A stretch of 64,000 bases of DNA, taken from the NCBI GenBank assembly GCA_001274695.2, contig LARU01000004.1:992001-1056000 (forward strand). Direction: 5' to 3'. Shown piece by piece: positions 28,608 through 38,819 of this stretch. The position numbers and the translations under genes were made by a program. Positions within the stretch are counted from its first letter, which is position 1. Each line of letters opens with the position of its first letter. Source of the stretch: Azoarcus sp. PA01. Lineage in GTDB: Bacteria > Pseudomonadota > Gammaproteobacteria > Burkholderiales > Rhodocyclaceae. The notes under the pieces were generated by a model that saw only the letters and a program-made list of their open reading frames with translations, was not told the origin of the DNA and searched no databases.

Positions 28608-29920
28608 CACGGACTCACGTAAATTTGGCTGCCCTGGTGCTGGACCTCGGGCGGCACTAGACATTTCTTGTTTTCGATGTGGTACTCGAACTCCGAGCCG
28701 AAGTGCTTGATGAAACTCTGCACCGGCATCGACGCGGCATCACCGAGGGCGCAAATGGTGCGTCCCATGATATTGCCGGTCACCGAGTTGAGCAGATCGA
28801 GATCGTCGCGACGTCCCAGTCCGTTCTCGATCCGATGAACCACCCGATAAAGCCAACCGGTTCCTTCGCGGCACGGCGTGCACTGCCCGCAGGATTCCTC
28901 GAAGTAGAAATACGACAGGCGCTCCAGCGCCTTCACCATGCAGGTGGTCTCGTCCATGACGATCACCGCGCCCGAACCGAGCATCGAGCCGGCCTTGGCG
29001 ATGGAGTCGTAGTCCATCGTGCAGTCCATCATCACGGCTGCCGGCAGCACCGGGGACGACGACCCGCCGGGAATGACGGCTTTGAGCTTGCGCCCGCCGC
29101 GCATTCCGCCCGCCATTTCGAGCAGCTCCGCAAAGGGAGTGCCCATCCCGATCTCGTAGTTCCCCGGACGATTGACGTGCCCGGAGATCGAGAACAGCTT
29201 CGTGCCGCCGTTGTTCGGCTTCCCGAGGTTGAGAAAATTCTCGCCGCCCATATTGACGATGAACGGCACCGACGCGAATGTTTCGGTGTTGTTGATCGTC
29301 GTGGGCTTGCCGTAAAGGCCATAGCTCGCCGGAAAGGGCGGCTTGAAGCGCGGCTGGCCTTTCTTGCCTTCGATCGACTCGAGCAGCGCGGTCTCTTCAC
29401 CGCAGATGTACGCACCGTAGCCGTGGTGGGCGAACAGTTCGAACGAAAAATCCGAACCCAGGATTTTCTGCCCGAGCAGTCCCGCTTCACGCGCTTCGGC
29501 GAGCGCCTCCTCGAAGCGTTCGTAGATCTCGAAAATCTCGCCGTGGATGTAATTGTAGCCGCGCTCGCATCCCATCGCATACGCCGCGATCGTCATGCCC
29601 TCGATGACGCTGTGCGGGTTGTAGCGAAGAATGTCGCGATCCTTGAAAGTGCCCGGCTCGCCCTCGTCCGAATTGCAGGCGAGATATTTCGCTCCCGGGA
29701 ATGACCGCGGCATAAAGCTCCATTTGAGCCCGGTGGGAAAACCGGCACCGCCGCGTCCGCGCAGCGAGGAAGCCTTCAATTCGGCGATGATCGTTTCGGC
29801 CGGAATCTTTTCCGCAATGATCTTTTTCAGCGCGGAATAACCGCCGCGTCCGATATAGTCCTGTAACCGCCAGGTACGGTCGCCGTCGACGCCGGCGAGA
29901 ATAAGTCCGCGTGCGCTCAT
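28607..29920 (-). CDS. nuoF: NADH-quinone oxidoreductase subunit F
   Basis: A 437-residue NADH-oxidising subunit holding FMN and cluster N3. The nucleotide/FMN sites are [15 protein letters not shown] and [14 protein letters not shown] with [16 protein letters not shown]; the N3 ligands are in [12 protein letters not shown] and a later Cys. Start [14 protein letters not shown] at 29920 overlaps the nuoE stop (ATGA). Confidence 0.96.
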   Translation of the reverse strand: MSARGLILAGVDGDRTWRLQDYIGRGGYSALKKIIAEKIPAETIIAELKASSLRGRGGAGFPTGLKWSFMPRSFPGAKYLACNSDEGEPGTFKDRDILRYNPHSVIEGMTIAAYAMGCERGYNYIHGEIFEIYERFEEALAEAREAGLLGQKILGSDFSFELFAHHGYGAYICGEETALLESIEGKKGQPRFKPPFPASYGLYGKPTTINNTETFASVPFIVNMGGENFLNLGKPNNGGTKLFSISGHVNRPGNYEIGMGTPFAELLEMAGGMRGGRKLKAVIPGGSSSPVLPAAVMMDCTMDYDSIAKAGSMLGSGAVIVMDETTCMVKALERLSYFYFEESCGQCTPCREGTGWLYRVVHRIENGLGRRDDLDLLNSVTGNIMGRTICALGDAASMPVQSFIKHFGSEFEYHIENKKCLVPPEVQHQGSQIYVSP

Positions 29921-30396
29921 TTGTTTTCCAGATCGGCCAGGAGTTGATCGATCTTTTCCGTCGTCATCCAGCTGCACATGTGGTGATTATTCACCAGCAG
30001 CACCGGAGCGTCGCCACAGGCGCCCATGCATTCACCCTCCTTGAGCGTGAATTTGCCGTCCGGCGTGGTCTCGTTGAAATCGATCCCGAGCTTCTGCTTC
30101 ACATAATCGGCTGCATGCACGCCCCCCGACAGCGCGCACGGGAGGTTCGTGCACACCGTGATCTTGTGGCGTCCCACCGGCTGAAGATCGTACATGTTGT
30201 AGAAGCTCGCCACCTCGTAAGCGGCGATTGCCGGCATGTCGAGATAGCCGGCGACGAATTCGATCGTCTCTTTCGCCAGCCAGCCCGTTTCAACCTGGGC
30301 GATGCGCAACGCCGACATTACCGCCGACTGTTTCTGATCGGGCGGATATTTCGCGATCTCGCGATCGATCTGTTGGAGCGATTCCTGACTCAGCAT
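29917..30396 (-). CDS. nuoE: NADH-quinone oxidoreductase subunit E
   Basis: A 159-residue thioredoxin-fold subunit that binds the [2Fe-2S] cluster N1a through [11 protein letters not shown] and [14 protein letters not shown]. It forms the NADH dehydrogenase module with NuoF. Start at 30396 ([18 protein letters not shown]). Confidence 0.95.
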   Translation of the reverse strand: MLSQESLQQIDREIAKYPPDQKQSAVMSALRIAQVETGWLAKETIEFVAGYLDMPAIAAYEVASFYNMYDLQPVGRHKITVCTNLPCALSGGVHAADYVKQKLGIDFNETTPDGKFTLKEGECMGACGDAPVLLVNNHHMCSWMTTEKIDQLLADLENK

Positions 30397-30447
30397 TTCG
30401 TGTTCGTCTTCCCGGATTGCCTGCCGACGTTTGTCATGCCAGTTCGT

Positions 30448-31701
30448 TCAGCGGTCGATTTCGCCGAACACCACATCCATCGTGCCGATGATCGCGACCA
30501 CATCGGCGATCATGTGGCCGCGGGCGATTTCGTCCATCGCCGCGAGATGCGCGAACCCCGGCGCCCTGAGTTTCAGACGGTAAGGCTTGTTCGCGCCGTC
30601 CGAGACGGCATAGACGCCGAATTCGCCCTTCGGGTGTTCAATTGCCGCATATACCTCGCCGCTCGGGACATGCATACCTTCGGTGAAGAGCTTGAAATGG
30701 TGGATCAACTCCTCCATGTTGCCCTTCATCCGCTCGCGCGGCGGCGGCGCGACCTTGTAATTGTCCGCGATGACCGGCCCCGGATTCTTGCGCAGCCACT
30801 CGATGCACTGCTTGATGATGCGGTTCGACTGGCGCATCTCTTCCATGCGGCACAAATAACGGTCGTAACAGTCGCCGTTCTTCCCGACCGGAATGTCGAA
30901 GTCCATGCGGTCGTAGACTTCGTAAGGCTGCTTTTTGCGCAGGTCCCATGCGACGCCGGAACCGCGCAGCATCGGGCCGGTGAAGCCCCAGGCCTTGGCC
31001 TGCTCCGGCGTGACGACACCGATACCGACCGTACGCTGTTTCCAGATCCGGTTGTCAGTGAGGAGCGTTTCGTAGTCGTCGCAGTAGCCGCGGAACCGTT
31101 CGGTGAAATCCTCCAGGAAATCGAGCAACGAGCCCTGGCGGTTCTCATTCAGTTCCCGGACGGTATTCGCATTCTTGAACTTGTTAACCGCATACTGCGG
31201 CATGCGATCCGGCAGATCGCGATAGACGCCGCCGGGGCGGTAATAGGCGGCATGCATCCGCGCGCCCGAAACCGCCTCGTAGGCGTCCATCAAATCTTCA
31301 CGCTCGCGGAACGTATACAGCACCATCGTCATCGCGCCGATATCGAGCGCGTGCGTGCCGATGCCGAGGAGATGATTCAGAATCCGCGTGATTTCGTCGA
31401 ACATGACCCGGATGTACTGGGCACGAATCGGCACTTCGAGGCCCAGCAGGCGCTCGATCGCCATGCAGTAGGCGTGCTCGTTGCACATCATCGACACATA
31501 GTCGAGCCGGTCCATATAGGGGACCGACTGCACCCAGGTGCGGGTCTCCGCGAGCTTCTCCGTTCCGCGATGGAGCAGGCCGATATGCGGATCGGCGCGC
31601 ACGACGACTTCGCCGTCGAGCTCAAGCACCAGGCGAAGCACGCCGTGGGCCGAAGGATGCTGCGGGCCGAAGTTGATTGTGTAATTGCGAATCTCAGCCA
31701 T
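30448..31701 (-). CDS. nuoD: NADH-quinone oxidoreductase subunit D
   Basis: A 417-residue quinone-site subunit related to the large subunit of NiFe hydrogenases. The motifs are [22 protein letters not shown], the [12 protein letters not shown] segment and [18 protein letters not shown]. The His and Tyr that contact quinone are within these segments. Start [12 protein letters not shown] at 31701 overlaps the end of nuoC by 8 bases; nuoC and nuoD are separate genes here, unlike the fused nuoCD of E. coli. Confidence 0.96.
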   Translation of the reverse strand: MAEIRNYTINFGPQHPSAHGVLRLVLELDGEVVVRADPHIGLLHRGTEKLAETRTWVQSVPYMDRLDYVSMMCNEHAYCMAIERLLGLEVPIRAQYIRVMFDEITRILNHLLGIGTHALDIGAMTMVLYTFREREDLMDAYEAVSGARMHAAYYRPGGVYRDLPDRMPQYAVNKFKNANTVRELNENRQGSLLDFLEDFTERFRGYCDDYETLLTDNRIWKQRTVGIGVVTPEQAKAWGFTGPMLRGSGVAWDLRKKQPYEVYDRMDFDIPVGKNGDCYDRYLCRMEEMRQSNRIIKQCIEWLRKNPGPVIADNYKVAPPPRERMKGNMEELIHHFKLFTEGMHVPSGEVYAAIEHPKGEFGVYAVSDGANKPYRLKLRAPGFAHLAAMDEIARGHMIADVVAIIGTMDVVFGEIDR

Positions 31702-32299
31702 TGCCGACATCCCCGTAGTTCTCTTCGCGCACGATGCGCGGCGTGTTCTCACGCGGCTCGATGGTCACGGGCTGGTACACCACCCTTCCCTGCTCGGGGT
31801 CGTAACGCATCTCGACGTAGCCGGAAACAGGAAAGTCCTTGCGGAACGGATGACCGACGAAGCCGTAATCTGTCAGGATCCGGCGCAGGTCCGGATGGCC
31901 GGCAAACATGATGCCGTAGAGATCGAAGGCCTCGCGCTCGTACCAGTTGACCCCCGCCCACACTCCGACCAGCGACTCGAACATCGGAAAGGCATCGTCA
32001 TCGGCGAATGCACGCAACCGGATGCGCCAGTTGTGCGTGATCGAAAGCAGATGCACGGCAACGGCGAAGCGCCTCCCCGCCCAGGCTCCGTTTCCGTAAG
32101 CCGAATAATCCAGACCGGTCAGGTCGATCAGCTCCTCGAATCGCAGATCGCGGTGATCCCGCAGCATTTGTGCCGCGGCGAGGTAATCGGCTGCCGCAAC
32201 TTCGAGCGTGACCTCCTCACGATCAACGACGACCGATCGCACCTTCGCACCCAGGATGTTTTGCAGCGAACTGCTCAGACGTTCCAGCTTCGAACTCAT
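31694..32299 (-). CDS. nuoC: NADH-quinone oxidoreductase subunit C
   Basis: A 201-residue peripheral-arm subunit of the 30-kDa family. The signature is [22 protein letters not shown] followed by [15 protein letters not shown]. No cofactor. The C-terminal extension after [15 protein letters not shown] overlaps the nuoD start. Confidence 0.95.
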   Translation of the reverse strand: MSSKLERLSSSLQNILGAKVRSVVVDREEVTLEVAAADYLAAAQMLRDHRDLRFEELIDLTGLDYSAYGNGAWAGRRFAVAVHLLSITHNWRIRLRAFADDDAFPMFESLVGVWAGVNWYEREAFDLYGIMFAGHPDLRRILTDYGFVGHPFRKDFPVSGYVEMRYDPEQGRVVYQPVTIEPRENTPRIVREENYGDVGNG

Positions 32300-32313
32300 A
32301 AATGGGCCACCTG

Positions 32314-32790
32314 TCAGCGCGCAATGGTGTTAGTGCGCTTGATCTTGTTCTGCAACTGAATGATCCCGTACAGCAGCGCTTCGGCAGTCGGGGGGCAGCC
32401 CGGCACGTAGACGTCGACCGGCACGATGCGATCGCACCCTCTGACGACCGAATACGAGTAGTGATAATAGCCGCCGCCATTGGCACACGAGCCCATCGAG
32501 ATCACCCAGCGAGGCTCGGCCATCTGGTCATAAACCTTGCGCAATGCCGGCGCCATTTTGTTGCAAAGCGTGCCCGCCACGATCATGAGATCCGACTGCC
32601 GGGGACTGGGACGAAACACCACGCCGAAGCGGTCGAGATCGTATCGTGCGCAGCCTGCGTGGATCATTTCGACGGCACAGCAGGCCAGGCCGAAGGTCAT
32701 TGGCCACAGAGAACCGGTGCGCGTCCAGTTGATCACCGCATCGAGCGAGGTGGTAACAAATCCCTCGCGAAAAACGCCCTCAATGCTCAT
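32314..32790 (-). CDS. nuoB: NADH-quinone oxidoreductase subunit B
   Basis: A 158-residue subunit that carries cluster N2, the last iron-sulfur centre before quinone. The ligands are in [13 protein letters not shown] (tandem Cys), [14 protein letters not shown] and [14 protein letters not shown]. Start at 32790, 3 bases after the nuoA stop. Confidence 0.96.
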   Translation of the reverse strand: MSIEGVFREGFVTTSLDAVINWTRTGSLWPMTFGLACCAVEMIHAGCARYDLDRFGVVFRPSPRQSDLMIVAGTLCNKMAPALRKVYDQMAEPRWVISMGSCANGGGYYHYSYSVVRGCDRIVPVDVYVPGCPPTAEALLYGIIQLQNKIKRTNTIAR

Positions 32791-32793
32791 GCA

Positions 32794-33168
32794 TCACTCC
32801 CAGTCGAGTGCACCGTTCTTCCACTCGACGACATAGCCGATAACCAGCACGGCAAGAAAAACCATTACCGAACCGAATACAAACCAGGCAATTTCGCCGG
32901 CCGCAATGAATTCCTGAAATACCGTCGCCCACGGAAACAAAAAGGCGATTTCGAGATCGAAGAGAATGAAAAGAATGGCTATGAGGTAATAGCGCACATC
33001 GAATTTCATGCGAGCGTCTTCGAACGCCTCGAAGCCGCACTCATAAGGCGACAGCTTCTCGCCGTCCGGCCGGTAAGGAGCAAGAATACGCCCGAGAATC
33101 ACGGGAACCAGACCGAATCCCAGACCAACGAGGATGAACATCAGGACAGGAAAGTAGTTTTCCAGCAT
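32794..33168 (-). CDS. nuoA: NADH-quinone oxidoreductase subunit A
   Basis: A 124-residue membrane subunit with three helices and the conserved loop [21 protein letters not shown] next to the quinone channel. First gene of the nuo operon. It lies 90 bases after the tRNA-Leu gene and after that gene's terminator, so a separate nuo promoter is expected in 33169-33228. A TAATAT -10-like box is present there, but no good -35 is seen. Confidence 0.95.
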   Translation of the reverse strand: MLENYFPVLMFILVGLGFGLVPVILGRILAPYRPDGEKLSPYECGFEAFEDARMKFDVRYYLIAILFILFDLEIAFLFPWATVFQEFIAAGEIAWFVFGSVMVFLAVLVIGYVVEWKNGALDWE

Positions 33169-33228
33169 CGAAACACCCCGTTTTGAATATTAGATTTGCT
33201 CTGACTTCGCTGTTGCACGGCATGAAAA

Positions 33229-33246
33229 CGCCCGCATTAGCGGGCG
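33229..33246 (-). terminator. intrinsic terminator after tRNA-Leu
   Basis: On the minus strand CGCCCGC-TAAT-GCGGGCG is followed by TTTT. It ends the tRNA transcript ahead of nuoA. Confidence 0.75.
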
Positions 33247-33258
33247 ATCTTCAAAACC

Positions 33259-33343
33259 TGGTGCCGACGGTGAGACTCGAACTCACACGGCTTTCGCCAC
33301 CACCCCCTCAAGATGGCGTGTCTACCAATTTCACCACGTCGGC
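33259..33343 (-). tRNA. tRNA-Leu (anticodon GAG)
   Basis: The minus strand folds into a class II tRNA of 85 bases with encoded CCA. The acceptor stem pairs GCCGACG with CGTCGGC. The D-loop carries AATTGGTAGACACG, the anticodon stem-loop is CCATC-TTGAGGG-GGTGG with anticodon GAG (reads CUC/CUU), the long variable arm is TGGCGAAAGCC, and the T-loop is GTTCGAGTC. It has its own promoter and terminator and lies between secG and nuoA. Confidence 0.96.
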
Positions 33344-33363
33344 CACGTTGTTACAGCCAAAAA

Positions 33364-33391
33364 ATTATACGACTTTTTCCGCAGTGCGCAA
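33364..33391 (-). promoter_or_regulatory. sigma-70 promoter of tRNA-Leu
   Basis: On the minus strand TTGCGC (33391-33386), 16 bases and a perfect TATAAT (33369-33364), 20 bases before the mature tRNA end. Confidence 0.7.
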
Positions 33392-33404
33392 ACCCAAAAT
33401 GAAC

Positions 33405-33764
33405 TTATTTTGGAATCGCCTTCGCCTTCGAATCCTCCGCGTCGCCGTCAGCAGGATTCGCGTCCGTCGCGGGCGCGGATAAGGTCGAAGCGCCTTCCAT
33501 CACGCTCGAAGGCTGGCTCGGTTTGTTGCTCGCGAGGTAACTGAGACCCAAACTGGTTATGAAAAACACCGTGGCAAGGATGCCGGTCGTGCGACTGAGA
33601 AAATTCGCAGAACCGGAGGATCCGAACACGCTTCCGGACGCGCCGCCGCCGAATGCCGCTCCGGCATCCGCCCCCTTGCCGTGCTGCATCAGCACCAGTC
33701 CGATGATGAACAGGCCGACCAGCACGTGAATCGTCAGAACGATTGAAAAAAGATAGTTACTCAT
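33405..33764 (-). CDS. secG: preprotein translocase subunit SecG
   Basis: A 119-residue two-helix membrane protein of the SecYEG channel. The typical features are [25 protein letters not shown], a Gly-rich loop ([21 protein letters not shown]) and a second helix [18 protein letters not shown]. The last ~45 residues form a long low-complexity tail rich in Ala, Ser and Asp, as in other betaproteobacteria. Its ATG overlaps the tpiA stop (ATGA). Confidence 0.93.
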   Translation of the reverse strand: MSNYLFSIVLTIHVLVGLFIIGLVLMQHGKGADAGAAFGGGASGSVFGSSGSANFLSRTTGILATVFFITSLGLSYLASNKPSQPSSVMEGASTLSAPATDANPADGDAEDSKAKAIPK

Positions 33765-34549
33765 CGAGAACCTTTGAAATCACCCACATCGTCGTCCTGC
33801 GTAGCTGTGGCAGCAGCTGCGCAGATGTCCAGGAATTGCTCGGCGACCAGCGACGCGCCGCCGATCAGCCCGCCATCCGAATCCGGCAGACTGAACAATG
33901 CGGCGGCAGTATCCGCCTTCACGCTTCCCCCGTACAGGATCCTGACCGCACGAGAATTTCCCACGCGACGGGCCAGCCAGCCGCGCACGAATGACAGGAT
34001 CAGCTGGACCTGCTCGGGAGAAGCTGCCCGTCCGGTGCCGATCGCCCACACCGGCTCGTACGCGATTACCAGCCGTGCCAGCGACGCGCCATCGAGCAGC
34101 TCGGCCAGTGCACCGAGCTGGCGCAACAGGACATTTTCTGCCTGGCCTGCGTCCCGTTCGGCAAGCGACTCGCCGACGCACACGATCGGCACGAGACCTG
34201 CCGCCAGCGCGGCACGTGCCTTTCGCGCCACCAGCAGGTCATCCTCCCGAAAGAGCGTACGCCGCTCGGAATGGCCGACGATGACGAAGCGGCAATCGAA
34301 GTCCGCGAGCATCCGCCCGCTGACTTCGCCCGTATACGCTCCGGCATCGAATTCGCACAGATTCTGTGCGCCGAGCATCATCGCACTCCCCGACAACGCT
34401 CGCTGACCCTGCGCCAGATAAGGAAACGGAACGCACACGGCAGTATCGACGCCGGAGGGACTGCGGTCGACCAGCTGTTCGAAGAGCGCCTGATTGCCTA
34501 CCAGATCGCCGTTCATCTTCCAGTTGCCGACGACAAGCTTGCGTTCCAT
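33761..34549 (-). CDS. tpiA: triosephosphate isomerase
   Basis: A 262-residue TIM-barrel enzyme that interconverts dihydroxyacetone phosphate and glyceraldehyde 3-phosphate. The catalytic residues are visible: Lys in VGNWKMNG, His in VIVGHSERR and Glu in [11 protein letters not shown], and the phosphate-binding LYGGSVK is present. The start at 34549 ([14 protein letters not shown]) is preferred to the ATG at 34576 because a TAGAAT -10-like box overlaps the upstream ATG. Co-transcribed with secG through an ATGA overlap. Confidence 0.95.
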   Translation of the reverse strand: MERKLVVGNWKMNGDLVGNQALFEQLVDRSPSGVDTAVCVPFPYLAQGQRALSGSAMMLGAQNLCEFDAGAYTGEVSGRMLADFDCRFVIVGHSERRTLFREDDLLVARKARAALAAGLVPIVCVGESLAERDAGQAENVLLRQLGALAELLDGASLARLVIAYEPVWAIGTGRAASPEQVQLILSFVRGWLARRVGNSRAVRILYGGSVKADTAAALFSLPDSDGGLIGGASLVAEQFLDICAAAATATQDDDVGDFKGSR

Positions 34550-34676
34550 GCACTCGAACCCGTCAAATCGAGCCATTCTATCGTGCCCGGCCCTACGGGG
34601 TAAAGGCGACGCTCTCGACCACCCGTCCCACCGGGACAGGCGCGCACCGCAGAAAAGCCGGTGGGCCGCCTGAACC

Positions 34677-35564
34677 CTAGCCGAAGCGTCCCGTGATGTA
34701 GTCCTCGGTTTCCCGTCGAACAGGATTCACGAACAGTTGGCGGGTCGGGCCGAACTCGATCAGCTCGCCGAGATACATGTACGCGGTGAAGTCCGACACC
34801 CGCGCCGCCTGCTGCATGTTGTGCGTGACGATCAGAATCGTGACCTTCTGCCGCAGCTGGTCGATGAGTTCCTCGATGCTGGCGGTGGCAATCGGGTCGA
34901 GCGCCGAAGTGGGCTCGTCGAACAGCAGCACTTCGGGATCGGTCGCGAGACAACGCGCGATGCACAGTCGCTGTTGTTGCCCGCCGGACAGGGCAAATGC
35001 CGGCTCGTTCAGGCGATGCGCGACTTCCGCCCACAGCGCCGCGCCCTTGAGAGCCTCCTCCACCCGATCGTCGAGGACGGAACGGTTTTTTTCCCCGCGG
35101 ATGCGCAGTCCGTACGCGACATTCTCGTAGATCGACTTCGGGAACGGGTTCGGTTTCTGGAACACCATGCCGATCCGCATCCGCACTTCGATCGGATCGA
35201 CGGCAGGGTCGAGCAGATTGGTGTTGTCCGGCAGCAGCCGGATCGCACCTTCGTACCGGTTGCCCGGATAGAGGTCGTGCATCCGGTTGCACGCCCGCAG
35301 CAGCGTCGACTTGCCGCATCCGGACGGCCCGATGAGCGCCGTAACGTGCTTCTCATAGACCGGCAGCGTGATGGACTTCAGCGCCTGGTACTGGCCGTAA
35401 TAAAAACTGAAGTTTTCCGCCGCGGCCTTGACGGGCGGCGTGTCGGGCAAGGCCCGGGCATCGCGTGGCTGCGCGCCCGATGCGCCGGCGACATTCCCGA
35501 TCGCCGGTCTTGCCGCCTGCCCGTCAGGTAGATCAATTGAACGCATTGCGATGTTGCCTACCAT
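34677..35564 (-). CDS. pstB: phosphate ABC transporter ATP-binding protein PstB
   Basis: A 295-residue ATPase that powers high-affinity phosphate import. Walker A is [18 protein letters not shown], the ABC signature [13 protein letters not shown] and Walker [14 protein letters not shown]. The start at 35564 overlaps the pstA stop and has AAGGA six bases before it; it adds a variable N-terminal extension of about 40 residues. MRSIDL at 35546 is an alternative. Last gene of the pst operon; no phoU follows. Confidence 0.95.
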   Translation of the reverse strand: MVGNIAMRSIDLPDGQAARPAIGNVAGASGAQPRDARALPDTPPVKAAAENFSFYYGQYQALKSITLPVYEKHVTALIGPSGCGKSTLLRACNRMHDLYPGNRYEGAIRLLPDNTNLLDPAVDPIEVRMRIGMVFQKPNPFPKSIYENVAYGLRIRGEKNRSVLDDRVEEALKGAALWAEVAHRLNEPAFALSGGQQQRLCIARCLATDPEVLLFDEPTSALDPIATASIEELIDQLRQKVTILIVTHNMQQAARVSDFTAYMYLGELIEFGPTRQLFVNPVRRETEDYITGRFG

Positions 35565-36481
35565 TTGATGTCCTTGCGCAGATGATAACGAATCCAGATG
35601 GAAATCGCGTTCATGGCCAGGGTCATGAGAACCAGCACGAAACCGGCGGCGGCGGCATTCTGCTGGAAAGCCTCCTCGGGACGGGAAGTCCAGTTGAACA
35701 TCTGGATCGGCATGACGGTGAAACCCGATTTCAGCCAATCGAAGTTCACCCACGGAAACTCCGGCCCGATCGGCGACTCCGGCAGGAAGGCGATGAAGGT
35801 CAGCGCGCCGATCGTGATGACCGGCGCGGTTTCGCCGATCGCACGGGACATGCCGATGATGACGCCGGTAAGGATGCCGGGCATCGAATAGGGCACAATG
35901 TGGTCGCGCGTGACCTGCCAGCGCGTCGCGCCCAGCGCATAGGCCCCTTCCCGGATGTGCTGCGGAATCGAGCGTATCGCCTCGCGCGTGGCAACGATGA
36001 CGACGGGAAGGATCAGCAGGCCCAGCGTCAGGCCCGCCGACAGGATGCTCTGGCCGAAGCCGAAAGCGTAGACGAAGACACCGAGCGCGAGCAGTCCGTA
36101 GACGATCGAAGGGACGCCCGCGAGATTGGTCACGTTGATTTCTATGAGATCGGTGACCCAACTCCTCGTCGCGTATTCCTCGAGGTACACGCCGGCAGCG
36201 ACGCCCAGCGGGACTGCCGACACCGCCGTCACCAGCATCACGAGCACCGAGCCGACCCACGCGGAGAGGATCCCGGCCTGGCCGGCACGTCGTGACGGGA
36301 AAGAAGTGAAGAAGTCCGGAGTCAGGCGCTCCCACCCCGCGAAGGCCATCTGCAGGAACAGGGCGAGAAAGGTCAGCACGCCAATCAGCAGCGCAACGAA
36401 ACCGAAAATCGCAAAAACCAGGTCGCGGCGCTTGTTGCGCCGGATGATGCGCTGGATGCCGGAGAGATCCGCGGGAATCAT
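35558..36481 (-). CDS. pstA: phosphate ABC transporter permease PstA
   Basis: A 307-residue inner-membrane permease with six main helices. The EAA-type loop is [26 protein letters not shown] and the [13 protein letters not shown] motif is typical of PstA. The ATG at 36481 ([12 protein letters not shown]) has GAGAGG with a six-base spacer, so it is preferred to the ATG two codons upstream. Confidence 0.95.
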   Translation of the reverse strand: MIPADLSGIQRIIRRNKRRDLVFAIFGFVALLIGVLTFLALFLQMAFAGWERLTPDFFTSFPSRRAGQAGILSAWVGSVLVMLVTAVSAVPLGVAAGVYLEEYATRSWVTDLIEINVTNLAGVPSIVYGLLALGVFVYAFGFGQSILSAGLTLGLLILPVVIVATREAIRSIPQHIREGAYALGATRWQVTRDHIVPYSMPGILTGVIIGMSRAIGETAPVITIGALTFIAFLPESPIGPEFPWVNFDWLKSGFTVMPIQMFNWTSRPEEAFQQNAAAAGFVLVLMTLAMNAISIWIRYHLRKDIKW

Positions 36482-36491
36482 GCTCATCCTC

Positions 36492-37451
36492 TCAATAGGC
36501 TTCACGATAGCGGCGCCGCACGAAGTGACCGGCGACATTGAGGAGCAGCGTCATCACCATGAGGCTCAGCCCTGCGGCGAAAATGGATTGGTAGCCGATC
36601 GAACCGTGAGGCAGGTCGCCGAGTGCGACCTGCACGATGTACGCCGAAATCGTTTGCGCCGGCTCCATCGGATTCATCGTGAAGTTCGGCTGCATTCCCG
36701 CGGCGACCGCGACGATCATCGTCTCGCCGACGGCGCGCGAAACCCCGAGGATGTAGGCCGACAAAATGCCCGAAAGCGCCGCCGGGATCACGACCCGGAC
36801 GGCGGTCTGGAATTTCGTGCCGCCCATCGCGTAGGAACCTTCGCGCATGCTCATCGGCACGGCTCGCATCGCGTCCTCCGCAAGCGAACTGACGTAGGGA
36901 ATGATCGCGATGCCCATCACGATGCCCGCTCCGAGCATGTTGAACCCGGGCAAGCCCGGGATGAACAGCTGCAACAGCGGAATGACGACGACCAGCGCGA
37001 AGTAGCCGTAGACGATCGACGGGATGCCGCCGAGGAGCTCGAGGAACGGCTTCACGGCTTCCCGCACGGCGGGTCGTGCAAACTCCGAGAGGTAGATCGC
37101 GATCGTCGTCCCGAGCGGAATCGCGACCACGAGCGCGACCAGTGAAGTCGTAAGCGTGCCGGCAAGCAGCGGCAGGATGCCGTAATGCGCGTCGGCGAAA
37201 AGCGGCGTCCACATCGTGTCGGTCAGGAAGGACCAGATTGGCACGACCGTGAAGAAGTGGTAGGACTCGCTTACCAGCACCCACACGATACCGACGGTCG
37301 TCAGCACCGAGACACCGGCTGCGGCGAAAAGCAGCGCCTCGATGACGCGTTCCTTCGTGTGGCGCAGCGCCTTCCTGGCCAGCCGGTCGCTGACCCGCAG
37401 TGGCTCGAAGGATGCGCCTTCGAGCGATTCGATGCTGTTTGCGTCTTGCAT
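36492..37451 (-). CDS. pstC: phosphate ABC transporter permease PstC
   Basis: A 319-residue permease, partner of PstA. The conserved loop is REGSYAMGGTKFQTAVRVVIPAALSGI followed by GVSRAVGETMIVAVAAG; GGIPSIVYGYFAL is also a family hallmark. Start at 37451 (MQDANSIESLEG). It is separated from pstS by a terminator-like hairpin. Confidence 0.95.
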   Translation of the reverse strand: MQDANSIESLEGASFEPLRVSDRLARKALRHTKERVIEALLFAAAGVSVLTTVGIVWVLVSESYHFFTVVPIWSFLTDTMWTPLFADAHYGILPLLAGTLTTSLVALVVAIPLGTTIAIYLSEFARPAVREAVKPFLELLGGIPSIVYGYFALVVVIPLLQLFIPGLPGFNMLGAGIVMGIAIIPYVSSLAEDAMRAVPMSMREGSYAMGGTKFQTAVRVVIPAALSGILSAYILGVSRAVGETMIVAVAAGMQPNFTMNPMEPAQTISAYIVQVALGDLPHGSIGYQSIFAAGLSLMVMTLLLNVAGHFVRRRYREAY

Positions 37452-37471
37452 TCTTGGCCCGTTGACAGGGT

Positions 37472-37500
37472 AAAAGGTGCGCGAGCATTGCCCGCGCACC
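37472..37500 (-). terminator. intercistronic hairpin with T-run between pstS and pstC
   Basis: On the minus strand GGTGCGCG and CGCGCACC make a perfect 8-base stem (loop of 9), followed by TTTT. It probably limits read-through, so more PstS is made than permease. Confidence 0.7.
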
Positions 37501-37506
37501 CGGACG

Positions 37507-38499
37507 TCAGAGCTTTGCTTCGCGGCTCAGAAGCGCCTCGATGGTGACGCCGACTTCAGCCTCTCCGCCAAAAACGGTGCCGACCTTCTTCTTGTTCATA
37601 TTCTCCATCGCGATTTCATACGCCTTCGGCGGCAGCGGAACGTATTTCACTTCGGTCGCAAGATCGGAGGCGTTCTTCATGTAATAAGTCACGAAGTCGC
37701 GCACTTCCGGCTTCTCCAGCGACTTTTCGCTGACATAAATGAAGATCGGGCGCGACAGCGGATTGTAGGCGCCGCTGATCACCGAGTCGGGGCCGGGGGA
37801 AACCGCCTTGCCTTCCTTGTTCACGATCGGCACGGCCTTCAACTTGCCCTGGTTCTCCGCGTAGTAGGCATAACCGAAGTAGCCGATCGCGTTCTGGTCG
37901 CGCGACACCCCCTGAACGAGGACGTTGTCGTCTTCCGACGCCGTGAAGTCACCCCGCGACGCTTTCGCCTTGCCAACGACGGCTTCAGTGAAATAATCGA
38001 AGGTGCCGGAATCCGAGCCCGCGCCGAAAAGGTTCAGCGGCACATCCGGGAACGACGAGTCGATCTGCTTCCAGCTGGTGACCTGGCCCTGCGCGTCAGG
38101 CTCCCACATTTTCTTCAGTTGCTCGACGGTCAGCTGTTTGACGAAGGTGTTCTTCGGGTTGACGATGACCGTCAAGGCGTCGAACGCAACGGGCAGTTCG
38201 TAATACCTGATGCCGGCGCTCGCGCATGCTTCCATCTCCTTTTTCAGGATCGGACGCGAAGCCCCCGCAACATCGATCTCGCCGCGGCAGAATTTCTTGA
38301 AACCGCCGCCTGTGCCCGAGATACCGACCGTGACCTTCACCGAGCCTTTCCTGGCCTTCTGAATATCCTCGGCGACGGCCTCCGTGATCGGGAACACGGT
38401 GCTGGAACCATCCACCTTCACGATGGACTGGGCGTAAGCAGCGTTCGAACCGAACAGGACGAGAGCGGCCGCCAAGGCGACCGGCTTGAAACCCGACAT
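37507..38499 (-). CDS. pstS: phosphate-binding periplasmic protein PstS
   Basis: A 330-residue periplasmic binding protein. The signal peptide is [23 protein letters not shown], then the phosphate-binding segments [44 protein letters not shown] and [19 protein letters not shown]. It captures phosphate for PstCAB. First gene of pstSCAB, with a Pho box about 85 bases before the start codon. Confidence 0.96.
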   Translation of the reverse strand: MSGFKPVALAAALVLFGSNAAYAQSIVKVDGSSTVFPITEAVAEDIQKARKGSVKVTVGISGTGGGFKKFCRGEIDVAGASRPILKKEMEACASAGIRYYELPVAFDALTVIVNPKNTFVKQLTVEQLKKMWEPDAQGQVTSWKQIDSSFPDVPLNLFGAGSDSGTFDYFTEAVVGKAKASRGDFTASEDDNVLVQGVSRDQNAIGYFGYAYYAENQGKLKAVPIVNKEGKAVSPGPDSVISGAYNPLSRPIFIYVSEKSLEKPEVRDFVTYYMKNASDLATEVKYVPLPPKAYEIAMENMNKKKVGTVFGGEAEVGVTIEALLSREAKL

Positions 38500-38819
38500 A
38501 CGGAATCTCCTGGTAAATGAACGATGCCCGGTGCCGCTGCGATGTTGCCGCGGCTTCGGGCGCCTCGAATCATCCTCGCCAAAAATGTCAGAAATATGAC
38601 ATTGGCGAGCACCGAGCCGCTGCGTCCGTCGCGAAGCGCCGATTTCCCTCGCAGAAAAAGATCGGGCTCCGATGCAGCTCCGGCGGGCGAAGTGTAGGTA
38701 CGCAATATTTCAGCAGTGTTACAGGGGAGGCTCCGCGCTTCGCCGCAATCAGGAGAATCGGCGACAGCGAAGCCGTCGAAGCCCTCATCGCCGAAGGCCT
38801 CAAAGCCTGGATGCCCCCG
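38500..38819. other. 320-base region between pstS and glmM
   Basis: It holds the Pho box and promoter of pstS near 38569-38602. The remainder, 38603-38819, shows GC-rich dyads after the glmM stop (TCGGCGA and TCGCCGA on the two sides of a loop), which may terminate glmM transcription. No supported gene. Confidence 0.5.
38585..38602 (-). promoter_or_regulatory. Pho box (PhoB site) of the pst operon
   Basis: On the minus strand ATGTCATATTTCTGACAT matches the 18-base Pho-box layout (two CTGTCA-like 11-mer halves) with few mismatches, and the same site is a dyad ATGTCA-TGACAT. A -10-like GATGAT follows 10 bases later (38574-38569), the usual distance when PhoB replaces a -35. Confidence 0.75.

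Noticed and set aside
38603-38819. Plus-strand coding-like stretch (EAVEALIAEGLKAW) between pstS and glmM
   Set aside because: It continues antisense through glmM without a proper start; high-GC DNA opens such frames by chance.
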